From Flavobacterium tiangeerense (GTDB taxonomy: Bacteria; Bacteroidota; Bacteroidia; Flavobacteriales; Flavobacteriaceae): a DNA stretch of 64,000 nucleotides. The stretch lies in the NCBI RefSeq assembly GCF_007830355.1, contig NZ_VLKO01000003.1, positions 299,380 through 363,379 of the forward strand, read 5' to 3'. The notes under the pieces were generated by a model that did not search any database, had not been told where the DNA came from, and saw nothing but the letters and a program-made list of their open reading frames with translations. A program made the translations under genes and the position numbers. Within the stretch, counting starts at the first letter, position 1. The number at the start of each line of letters is the position of its first letter. Below are positions 1-6,778 of the stretch, piece after piece.

Positions 1-1
1 A

Positions 2-739
2 AGGAAAAATAATTTCATCTTAGAAAATAGAAATAATTTAACTAAGGAAACGTTACAGGAGTTGCTTTCGGTTAAAATACGTACTGAGAAAGTAGCTATA
101 AAGGATGCAAAATTAAGAACTTTTATTACTGAGGATAGTAGTCGTGATGATCTTGTAGCGCATGTATATGATGTAACGTATGGTGTGATTAAACCCACAG
201 ACAACTTGGTTATTATTGATGATAGTATTGTAAGAGGTACTACTTTAAAAATGAGTATCATCAAAATGATGGATCGTTTGAATCCAAAACGAATTGTAAT
301 TGTTTCATCGGCTCCGCAAATTCGTTATCCTGATTGTTACGGTATTGATATGGCGAAACTAGAGGGATTAGTGGCTTTTAGAGCTGCTCTTGAGTTACTT
401 AAAGAAAGGAATTTATATCATATTATAGATGAAGTGTATGCTAAATGTAAAGCACAAGAAAATTATAAAGATAATGATGTTGTGAATTATGTAACGGCTG
501 TTTATGCTCCTTTTGAAGCTCAAGAGATTTCAGATAAAATTGCTGAAATGTTAAGTTCATCAGAAATAAAAGCCGAAGTGAAAATTATCTTTCAAACCGT
601 TGAAGATTTACATATAGCTTGTCCAAAAAATTTAGGGGATTGGTACTTTACTGGGGATTATCCAACTCCAGGAGGGAATAGGGTAGTGAACCGCGCTTTT
701 ATGAATTTTTATGAAGGTAAAGATGCACGAGCATATTAG
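2..739 (+). CDS. purF: Amidophosphoribosyltransferase, C-terminal part (cut by window start)
   Basis: This is the C-terminal part of glutamine phosphoribosylpyrophosphate amidotransferase, the first committed enzyme of purine synthesis (PRPP + glutamine to phosphoribosylamine). The frame is open to base 2 without a stop, so the TTG at 62 is not a real start; the N-terminal glutaminase half lies outside. The visible part holds the type I phosphoribosyltransferase PRPP loop (VIIDDSIVRGTT, encoded near 207-245), followed by the conserved block with APQIRYPDCYGIDM. The tail of about 120 residues after the PRTase core resembles the extended C-terminus of the long (about 630 residue) Bacteroidota PurF. 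It is followed by a strong hairpin at 870-900. The family call is certain; the product is cytoplasmic. Confidence 0.93.
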   Translation, partial: RKNNFILENRNNLTKETLQELLSVKIRTEKVAIKDAKLRTFITEDSSRDDLVAHVYDVTYGVIKPTDNLVIIDDSIVRGTTLKMSIIKMMDRLNPKRIVIVSSAPQIRYPDCYGIDMAKLEGLVAFRAALELLKERNLYHIIDEVYAKCKAQENYKDNDVVNYVTAVYAPFEAQEISDKIAEMLSSSEIKAEVKIIFQTVEDLHIACPKNLGDWYFTGDYPTPGGNRVVNRAFMNFYEGKDARAY

Positions 740-869
740 AAATAAGAATAAAAGAGGTTTTAATCGATTTTATAAGTTGTTCATCTAATTTATTTGACTA
801 AACAATATAAAATATATATATTTATATCACCATAATATTAGTAGGTTAAATTTATGGTAGATTTGGGGC

Positions 870-900
870 AAAAAGGGTGGAAGCAATTCCACCTTTTTTA
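870..900 (+). terminator. Rho-independent terminator after purF
   Basis: A GGTGGAA/TTCCACC stem extended by A/T pairs (870-882 with 887-899), GCAA loop and a run of six T. It lies 130 nt past the purF stop. Confidence 0.75.
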
Positions 901-962
901 TTGGAATAAAGTTAGGGAAGAAATTATAATAAAGAGGAAAGAATAAAGAAAATAGACTAAAG

Positions 963-1001
963 AAAAAAGACGAATAAGCCAAGTGTTTGTTCGTCTTTTT
1001 T
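963..1001. terminator. Hairpin with A and T tracts, probable bidirectional terminator
   Basis: AAAAAAGACGAA (963-974) pairs with TTCGTCTTTTTT (990-1001) around a 15-nt loop. It lies between two other hairpins in the convergent gap between purF and sodA. Confidence 0.6.
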
Positions 1002-1030
1002 AATAAGGAATAGTAATACTTTTTTAGATA

Positions 1031-1069
1031 AAAAAAATAGACAAACAACTTTTAAGTCATTTGTCTATT
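1031..1069 (-). terminator. Terminator of sodA
   Basis: On the minus strand AATAGACAAA (1060-1069, read reversed) pairs with its complement at 1036-1045 and is followed by a T run (1031-1037). It starts 26 nt beyond the sodA stop. Confidence 0.75.
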
Positions 1070-1094
1070 CTCTATATTCTAATCTCTTAAAAGA

Positions 1095-1703
1095 TTATTT
1101 CTCTAAAGCATATCTTCTGGAAACTTCAGTCCAGTTGATTACGTTGAAAAATGCTTCAATATAATCAGGTCTTCTGTTTTGGTAGTTTAAGTAGTAAGCA
1201 TGCTCCCAAACGTCCATTGCTAAAATAGGTGTTCCGCCACAACCTACACCTGGCATTAATGGATTATCTTGGTTTGGTGTACCACAAACTTCTACTTTTC
1301 CGCCTTTTTGTACACAAAGCCAAGCCCATCCTGAACCAAATTGTGTAGCCCCAGCTTTGCTAAAACTTGCTTTGAATTCTTCAAATGTTCCAAAAGCGGT
1401 TTCAATTGCAGCAAGTAAATCTCCTGTTGGTAACCCACCACCATTAGGTGTCATCACTGTCCAAAATAAGTTATGGTTGTAAAATCCACCACCGTTATTG
1501 CGTACTGCAGCGTTTTTTAAATCAAGATTGATCAAGATATTTTCAATGGTTTTACCTTCCATGTCAGTACCTGCAATAGCTGCATTTAGATTGGTTGTGT
1601 AAGCATTATGATGTTTAGAATGGTGTATTTCCATTGTTCTAGCATCAATATGTGGTTCTAATGCATCGTATGCATAAGGTAATTGTGGTAATTCAAAAGC
1701 CAT
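1095..1703 (-). CDS. sodA: Superoxide dismutase, Mn-type by residue signature
   Basis: Iron/manganese superoxide dismutase, 202 residues, converting superoxide to H2O2 and O2 in the cytoplasm (no signal peptide). Metal ligands of the family are visible: H27, H77, D164 and H168 (in DVWEHAYY). Residues that separate Mn from Fe enzymes point to Mn: glutamine is at Q145 in PNQDNPLM, and glycine, not glutamine, fills the position in NNGGG before NHNLFW. Cambialistic use cannot be excluded from sequence. It is a single gene, with its own terminator at 1031-1069 and a TAAATTTG -7-like box (1747 to 1740) 36 nt upstream of the ATG. Length and start agree with the family. Confidence 0.95.
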   Translation of the reverse strand: MAFELPQLPYAYDALEPHIDARTMEIHHSKHHNAYTTNLNAAIAGTDMEGKTIENILINLDLKNAAVRNNGGGFYNHNLFWTVMTPNGGGLPTGDLLAAIETAFGTFEEFKASFSKAGATQFGSGWAWLCVQKGGKVEVCGTPNQDNPLMPGVGCGGTPILAMDVWEHAYYLNYQNRRPDYIEAFFNVINWTEVSRRYALEK

Positions 1704-2022
1704 GATATAATTGTTTTATAAGTGAATTAATATATTATTCAAATTTAAACATTAAAGTTTGGAAACGGAAATTCTATTTCGTTATAATTTCATTAAATTA
1801 ATTTATTAAGTACTATATTGCTGTGTAAGTAGTAATAAATCAATGTTTTACAGGTGTTCGTAAAGGCGCTGAAGGTAATTGTTGATTAAAATGTTTAAAA
1901 TGTGTTATTTATAGGTGGTACTATTTTTATTCCATTAAAGACTAAAAATATATCTAATAGGGTAAGTATTTAATTTTCAAATGTGGATTTTAAACCCTAG
2001 ATAAATTAGCGCTAAGATTGAT
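1704..2022. other. 319-bp gap upstream of sodA: possible promoter only
   Basis: No convincing gene on either strand. On the minus strand TAAATTTG (1747 to 1740) matches the Bacteroidota -7 box, but no TTG lies at the expected distance upstream. The rest is AT-rich and holds nothing I can name. Confidence 0.35.
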
Positions 2023-2706
2023 TTAGGATTGCGCCATAGCCATACAAACAATACTTATTTTGGCTCCAGGAATTTTCAACAAAGCTCTTGAGCATGCCTC
2101 AAGTGTGGCTCCAGTTGTAATCACATCATCAATTAGTAGAAAGTGCTTGTTGTGATCTTTTTCATCAAATACAACATCAAACACGCTTTCTATACCCTCA
2201 GTACGACCTAATAAGTTTTTTTTTGATTGTGTTTTTGAGTATATATTTCTGTGTAAAATAGTATCGTTGTAACTAATTTTTAAGTTTGATGAAAGTGCTT
2301 TCCCAAACGTAGTAACTTGATTATAACCCCTTTCTCTAAGTTTTTTCGGGTGTAAAGGAACAGGTATAATGGCATCTACATCTTGTAGAGCTTCAACTGT
2401 TTTTAATTCATGTGCATACCAATCCCCTATTAGCGTTCCTACTTTTTCATGACCCTTGTATTTCAAGTTGTGAATGATTTGCTGTACAATGCCTTTTTTT
2501 CTAAAATAAAATAAAGCTGATGCATGAATTACAGGAATTCGTCCATAGAATTTTTTGAACGCTTCATTGTTTTCCATCAAATGATGATTTGTCAAGGGAA
2601 TGTTGTGTCTGCAAAGGGTACAAATCACTAATTCATTGGCAACCAAAAAAGAATCGCACCCTGAACAAACTTTTGGAAAAAAGAGATTTATAAAGCTTTC
2701 AAACAT
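2023..2706 (-). CDS. ComF-family phosphoribosyltransferase-like protein
   Basis: ComF family protein of 227 residues, usual length. It has an N-terminal zinc-ribbon-like pair of CxxC motifs (C14, C17, C29, C32) and a type I phosphoribosyltransferase fold with the PRPP loop IDDVITTGAT near residues 192-200. In competent bacteria ComF supports DNA uptake or processing after entry; in Flavobacteria the role is unproven, and some homologues are annotated simply as phosphoribosyltransferases. It is divergent from glyS, with 97 bp between the two starts. Cytoplasmic, no membrane segment. Confidence 0.88.
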   Translation of the reverse strand: MFESFINLFFPKVCSGCDSFLVANELVICTLCRHNIPLTNHHLMENNEAFKKFYGRIPVIHASALFYFRKKGIVQQIIHNLKYKGHEKVGTLIGDWYAHELKTVEALQDVDAIIPVPLHPKKLRERGYNQVTTFGKALSSNLKISYNDTILHRNIYSKTQSKKNLLGRTEGIESVFDVVFDEKDHNKHFLLIDDVITTGATLEACSRALLKIPGAKISIVCMAMAQS

Positions 2707-2788
2707 ATAATCAGGTATTTATTGATAAAAATAAACAAATCAATGGTCCATTGACTCATAATTTTCTTTTTTTTAAGTTCACTTTTTA

Positions 2789-2796
2789 TATTTTTG
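2789..2796 (+). promoter_or_regulatory. -7 box of the glyS promoter
   Basis: TATTTTTG matches TAnnTTTG exactly and ends 7 nt before the glyS ATG, so transcription should start within a few bases of the start codon. No clear TTG is seen at the -33 position. Confidence 0.55.
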
Positions 2797-2803
2797 CAGT
2801 ACT

Positions 2804-4345
2804 ATGGCAAAACAAGAAGATTTATTTAAGAATGTAGTTTCGCATGCAAAAGAGTACGGATTTATTTTTCCGTCAAGCGAAATCTACGATGGTTTAAGTG
2901 CAGTCTATGACTATGCACAAAACGGAGTAGAATTAAAAAAGAACATACGCGAGTACTGGTGGAAAGCAATGGTGCAAATGAACGAGAATATTGTAGGCCT
3001 TGATGCTGCAATATTGATGCATCCTACCACCTGGAAAGCCTCAGGTCACGTTGATGCCTTTAACGATCCTTTGATTGATAATAAAGATTCTAAACGTAGA
3101 TATAGAGCCGATGTTTTAATAGAAGATTATGCCGAAAAATTAAATTTAAAGGCAAAAAAAGAAATCGAAAAAGCAAAAGTTCGTTTTGGAGACGCTTTCA
3201 ATGAGCAAGAATTCATTACGACTAATGCTAGAGTGGTTGAATATTTAGCCAAAGAAAGAGAAATTCTAGAAAGAATGGGCCGTTCTTTGGGCAATGGCGA
3301 TCTTGAAGATGTCAAAGCTTTGATAGAAGAATTAGAAATTGCTTGTCCAGAATCTGGTTCTCGTAATTGGACCGAAGTGCGTCAATTCAACTTGATGTTT
3401 GGTACTAAATTAGGGGCCTCAGCAGATACGGCAATGGATTTATACTTGCGTCCAGAAACTGCTCAAGGTATTTTTGTAAACTTCTTAAATGTGCAAAAAT
3501 CTGGACGAATGAAAGTTCCTTTTGGAATTGCACAAACCGGAAAAGCGTTTAGAAACGAAATCGTAGCGAGACAATTCATTTTCCGTATGCGTGAGTTTGA
3601 ACAAATGGAGATGCAATTTTTTGTACGTCCAGGCGAAGAAATGAAGCATTATGAATTTTGGAAAGAAGCCCGACTAAAATGGCATTTATCTCTAGGTTTA
3701 GGGAAAGAAAGATACCGTTTTCACGATCACGAAAAACTAGCACATTACGCTAATGCTGCTGCTGATATAGAATTTGATTTTCCTTTTGGATTCAAAGAAT
3801 TAGAAGGAATTCACTCTAGAACTGATTTCGATTTGAAAGCACATGAGCAATTTTCAGGTAGAAAATTACAGTATTTTGACGCTGAATTGAACCAGAATTA
3901 TGTGCCTTATGTGGTAGAAACCTCAGTTGGTTTAGACAGAATGTTCTTAGCAGTCTTTGCAACTTCGTTAAAAGAAGAAACGCTTGAAGATGGATCTACT
4001 AGAACAGTGCTGAAATTACCTTCAGTACTTGCTCCTACAAAAGCAGCTATTTTACCATTAGTTAAAAAAGACGGATTGCCAGAAATCGCTAGACAAATTA
4101 TTGAAGATTTGAAATGGGATTTCAGTGTATCGTATGATGAAAAAGATGCGGTAGGGAGACGTTATAGAAGACAAGATGCATTAGGCACACCATTTTGTAT
4201 AACAGTAGATCATCAAACTATTGAAGATCAAACGGTAACCATACGTCATAGAGATACTATGAAACAAGATCGTGTGGCTATTGCGGATTTAAAAGCCATT
4301 ATTGAAAATGAAGTTTCAATGAAAAACTGGTTGATGAAAATGTAA
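2804..4345 (+). CDS. glyS: Glycyl-tRNA synthetase, dimeric class II type
   Basis: Charges tRNA-Gly with glycine in the cytoplasm. This is the homodimeric (eukaryote/archaea-like) class II enzyme, not the alpha2-beta2 E. coli form, and 513 residues is the usual length. The start reads MAKQEDLFKNVVSHAKEYGF; the class II core has the conserved RPETAQGIF (about residues 222-230), FRNEI (motif 2) and the motif 3 region with GLDRMF. The anticodon-binding domain occupies the last about 110 residues (KAAILPLVKK onward). The ATG at 2804 lies 7 nt after a perfect -7 box, and a strong terminator follows the gene. It is monocistronic. Confidence 0.97.
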   Translation: MAKQEDLFKNVVSHAKEYGFIFPSSEIYDGLSAVYDYAQNGVELKKNIREYWWKAMVQMNENIVGLDAAILMHPTTWKASGHVDAFNDPLIDNKDSKRRYRADVLIEDYAEKLNLKAKKEIEKAKVRFGDAFNEQEFITTNARVVEYLAKEREILERMGRSLGNGDLEDVKALIEELEIACPESGSRNWTEVRQFNLMFGTKLGASADTAMDLYLRPETAQGIFVNFLNVQKSGRMKVPFGIAQTGKAFRNEIVARQFIFRMREFEQMEMQFFVRPGEEMKHYEFWKEARLKWHLSLGLGKERYRFHDHEKLAHYANAAADIEFDFPFGFKELEGIHSRTDFDLKAHEQFSGRKLQYFDAELNQNYVPYVVETSVGLDRMFLAVFATSLKEETLEDGSTRTVLKLPSVLAPTKAAILPLVKKDGLPEIARQIIEDLKWDFSVSYDEKDAVGRRYRRQDALGTPFCITVDHQTIEDQTVTIRHRDTMKQDRVAIADLKAIIENEVSMKNWLMKM

Positions 4346-4364
4346 TACACGATAATTATAGTAT

Positions 4365-4395
4365 AAAAAAAGCTTCTCGATTGAGAAGCTTTTTT
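4365..4395. terminator. Bidirectional terminator between glyS and the minus-strand gene
   Basis: AAAAAAGCTTCTC (4365-4377) pairs perfectly with GAGAAGCTTTTTT (4383-4395), five-nt loop, with A and T tracts serving both strands. Confidence 0.85.
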
Positions 4396-4397
4396 GC

Positions 4398-4917
4398 TTA
4401 GAAACGGTAACCGAGTGTTATACCACCACGCGGAACAACATCATAAACGTTATTGTTAAATAAATTTCGACCTACTCCTGCATTGATTTCAAAGACAAAG
4501 CCACGTTTGTGCACCCACTTTGACCCAAGACCAAAACCTAAGGCAAAATCAGTGAGCCTTTTTTCTCGTACGTTATAATTTTGACCATCATAATAGAAAT
4601 TTGATTCTACCTCAGAATTTATCATACCAAATCCTTCTACAAAGAATCCAGCAGCTGGTTTTTTTCCAAAATAAGCACGGTAATATGGGGTTACATAATA
4701 AAAAGAATTAACATCTTCTCTTTTTCCATAAAAAAAAAGATATACCAACACCTGAATCCTCTGTGATCAGCCGTTCATATGTTATTTCTACAATACCCGC
4801 TATTAGTAATACAGCATTTCCTTTAATTTCATTTTTCTTGAAGGTTGAAACTTCTTTTTCTTGGCTAAACGCTATACAGCAGTAAAATAAACATAATAAA
4901 GTAGTTATTTTTCTCAT
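4398..4917 (-). pseudogene. Outer-membrane beta-barrel-like protein, frameshifted at a 9-A run
   Basis: Two minus-strand frames make one protein. The first (4917 to 4708) starts MRKITTLLCLFYCC with a signal peptide ending near AFSQ; the second (usable to 4398) carries the rest and ends GGITLGYRF, a C-terminal aromatic residue typical of outer-membrane barrels. They join at nine A on the plus strand (4730-4738). Removing one base restores SFFYGKRED as one continuous frame of about 172 residues. The rest of the sequence is undamaged, so this is a recent slip, a phase-variable tract or a sequencing error. It is probably a small exported barrel of the outer membrane with no family I can name. It ends at a shared terminator with glyS. 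Confidence 0.7.
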
Positions 4918-5114
4918 GATTTTTTTTGATAAAAGTAAGATAAATTTTAATTAAAAATTATTTTCACTAAAATATTTTAGAAAAGAGATATTTATTTTCC
5001 CCATAAATTTTGAGTATAAATCTTAGAATCATAACTAGTAGTATCGTATTGTAGAATAATTCAAAAAAAAATAAAACGTTATATTGTAAAGTTTTTCAAT
5101 GAGGAAAATGTTTT

Positions 5115-5146
5115 TTGAACTTGGTATAGGATATTTTATACTTTTG
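5115..5146 (+). promoter_or_regulatory. Promoter of the LytTR regulator gene
   Basis: TTG (5115-5117), 21 nt, then TACTTTTG (5139-5146), a full match to TAnnTTTG. Transcription would begin near 5153, leaving a leader of about 75 nt before the ATG at 5229. The rest of the 311-bp gap (4918-5228) is AT-rich with no gene seen. Confidence 0.6.
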
Positions 5147-5228
5147 TTTTTAATTGTCGTTTAAAATACCACTTTTGAAAGTGCTGAAAATATTGAATTG
5201 TAGAGGATTATCAATTACAAACCCAAAA

Positions 5229-6032
5229 ATGCCATATAAATACATAATTATAGATGACGACCCAGAAAGTCTCTTGCAAACTAAATTGGTTGCAGATGGA
5301 TTTCAGGAACTTTGCTATGTGGGTTCCTCCTATAATGCCACTGACGGCTTAGATCTTGTATTAGAGTGCAAACCCGATATTATTTTTATAGAAATAGACC
5401 CAAAAGACTGCAAATCAAATTTGGCGTTGCATTTTATAGATTGCCTTTATAAATATTTGAGTGTCATGCCCATTTTTGTAGTTACTACTCGTGATAAAAA
5501 ACTGGCGTATGACTCTTTTCAATATGGTGTTAGGGAATATTTGATCAAACCTATTGAGCCTTCTACTATTGTAAAATTTTTGTTGAGGTTAAATAAAAAA
5601 ATAGAAAAGGAAGGAATTACAAATGAGATTGCAACATTTCACCATCAGCAGTTCCCTGTAGTAAGTTCAGTATCTGAAGTTCAATCCTTGCGTTTGTGTA
5701 TTAAATCCTATGGTGACTACCGGTACATTGATGCAAAAGACATCTGTTTCCTAAAAGCAGATAATAATTCTACAGACATTCATTTGAACAATGGGGAACT
5801 AATAACGGCTTTTAAAACACTAAAATATTTTGAAACAGTTTTGTCTCAACCCTTCGCGAGGATTCATAAAAGTTACATCGTAAACAGAAACTACATTTCT
5901 AGAATTCACAGCGGGAATGCTCTTTGCTATATAAAAAACTCCAACGCACGCATACCTTATTCTAAAATGTACAAAGCGAATGTTGACCAAATTATCACTG
6001 ATTTTGCAAACGGGAATTATTTAGAAATATAA
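5229..6032 (+). CDS. LytTR response regulator with Glu at the phospho-acceptor site
   Basis: DNA-binding response regulator of the LytR/AlgR class, 267 residues from the ATG at 5229 (MPYKYIIIDDDP). An in-frame TTG at 5154 would add 25 residues but lies at the predicted transcription start, so I reject it. The receiver domain (about residues 1-120) keeps the acidic pocket (IIDDDP), the Thr of VVTTRD and the Lys of YLIKP. The position that is Asp in the usual FLDIxMP motif is Glu here (IFIEIDP). The LytTR domain (about 155-260) has the typical FARIHKSYIVN and YSKMYK segments. It probably acts on its own or without phosphorylation. Its neighbours are two small exported peptides and a two-component pair, but its targets are unknown. 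Confidence 0.88.
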   Translation: MPYKYIIIDDDPESLLQTKLVADGFQELCYVGSSYNATDGLDLVLECKPDIIFIEIDPKDCKSNLALHFIDCLYKYLSVMPIFVVTTRDKKLAYDSFQYGVREYLIKPIEPSTIVKFLLRLNKKIEKEGITNEIATFHHQQFPVVSSVSEVQSLRLCIKSYGDYRYIDAKDICFLKADNNSTDIHLNNGELITAFKTLKYFETVLSQPFARIHKSYIVNRNYISRIHSGNALCYIKNSNARIPYSKMYKANVDQIITDFANGNYLEI

Positions 6033-6055
6033 ATTTCCACACTTTACCCAAGTTT

Positions 6056-6074
6056 CGTACCCGTACACTCGTAC
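6056..6074 (+). promoter_or_regulatory. Triple CGTAC repeat upstream of the peptide genes
   Basis: CGTAC occurs at 6056, 6062 and 6070, just after the LytTR gene and 130-150 nt before the first peptide gene. Closely spaced direct repeats are the usual form of LytTR binding sites, but the spacing (6 and 8) is not the classic one. Function is inferred only. Confidence 0.3.
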
Positions 6075-6109
6075 ACAGACTTGTTCTACCATTAACCCAT
6101 TTTTATTGA

Positions 6110-6139
6110 TTGTTGTTTACTTTTTGTATAGTAGTTTTA
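6110..6139 (+). promoter_or_regulatory. Possible promoter of the peptide genes
   Basis: TTG (6110-6112), 19 nt, then TAGTTTTA (6132-6139), which departs from TAnnTTTG only in the last base. It would give a leader of about 60 nt ahead of the ATG at 6206. Confidence 0.35.
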
Positions 6140-6205
6140 CCTCAAGATAAGCTGTTAATCAGCGCTGTAAAGAGTTAAAATAATATAAATATAAAACCCC
6201 AAATC

Positions 6206-6451
6206 ATGAAAAAATCAATTGCTACATTAGGATTATTCACGTTATTAATGGTACTTACTTCAGTAGAATCAAACGCGAAAATTACTCCATTAAGTAATAA
6301 CAACGGACAAATTGAGATTTTGAATTTAAATACGATGAAGTTGGATATTACTGGTAATGCTTCAGTTGGGGGAAACAAGAAAAACGATACGCCTCCTCCG
6401 ACTGAACCTACTTTATTGGACAAAATATCTGATTGGTGGGATAGTTTATAA
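6206..6451 (+). CDS. Small exported peptide 1 with NASVGGNKKND motif
   Basis: An 81-residue precursor. Residues 1-24 form a clear signal peptide (MKKS, hydrophobic core GLFTLLMVL, likely cut after SNA). The mature part is about 57 residues and holds the motif NASVGGNKKND followed by a proline-rich linker (TPPPTEP) and a Trp-containing tail (DKISDWWDSL). The next gene encodes a paralogue with the identical 11-residue motif at its very C-terminus. I know of no family for it. It may be a secreted signal peptide, a bacteriocin-like peptide or a small envelope factor. It sits 38 nt before the paralogue, and both precede a TPR histidine kinase, which suggests a sensing role, though this is inference. 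The ATG is the only plausible start. Confidence 0.75.
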   Translation: MKKSIATLGLFTLLMVLTSVESNAKITPLSNNNGQIEILNLNTMKLDITGNASVGGNKKNDTPPPTEPTLLDKISDWWDSL

Positions 6452-6489
6452 AAAGATATAGCAGATACAATTCTTTAAAAAAATTAATA

Positions 6490-6675
6490 ATGAAAAATAC
6501 AATTATAACAACTGTTTTAATAGGATTAGTATTGGTGTTAACCTCCTTTACCTTTAAGCAAGAATCTGCTCCATTAATAATGAATGCATCGAAAGTGATG
6601 ACTTTTAAAATAGAAAACGTAAATATGGATCTTATCGCAAATGCATCTGTAGGAGGAAATAAAAAGAATGACTAG
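6490..6675 (+). CDS. Small exported peptide 2, paralogue of the preceding gene
   Basis: A 61-residue precursor with a signal peptide or N-terminal anchor (MKNTIITTVLIGLVLVLTSF). It ends exactly with NASVGGNKKND, the motif that is internal in the upstream gene; the preceding ten residues (NVNMDLIA against LNTMKLDITG) also align, so the pair arose by tandem duplication with gain or loss of a tail. Its stop is followed 24 nt later by a strong terminator, so the two peptides form their own transcript, separate from the kinase. No family is recognised. Mature product would be about 35-40 residues. Confidence 0.72.
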   Translation: MKNTIITTVLIGLVLVLTSFTFKQESAPLIMNASKVMTFKIENVNMDLIANASVGGNKKND

Positions 6676-6699
6676 TACCTTGTACTGTTAAAATTTATC

Positions 6700-6732
6700 A
6701 AAGCTGTCAAATACATGACAGCTTTTTTTTTT
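6700..6732 (+). terminator. Terminator of the peptide transcript
   Basis: AAAGCTGTCA (6700-6709) pairs with TGACAGCTTT (6716-6725), six-nt loop, followed by a T run to 6732. The kinase promoter's TTG starts at its end. Confidence 0.85.
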
Positions 6733-6758
6733 GACGACCATATAATTCCCTATTTTTG
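6731..6758 (+). promoter_or_regulatory. Promoter of the histidine kinase operon
   Basis: TTG (6731-6733), 17 nt, TATTTTTG (6751-6758): a full consensus. The -33 element overlaps the T tract of the upstream terminator. Transcription should begin near 6765, about 14 nt before the TTG start at 6779. Confidence 0.7.
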
Positions 6759-6778
6759 GTATTATAACTCATCGCCCA

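Noticed and set aside
827..1048. Minus-strand frame of 73 codons between purF and sodA
   Set aside because: It is a hydrophobic, Phe/Tyr/Leu/Lys-only translation of AT-rich DNA that runs through three terminator hairpins.
5154..5228. TTG start for the LytTR regulator at 5154
   Set aside because: It lies at the predicted transcription start, and the added 25 residues have no receiver-domain character.
6175..6423. Minus-strand frame of 82 codons opposite peptide 1
   Set aside because: It is antisense to a peptide gene with a clear signal peptide and a paralogue next to it; no features of its own.
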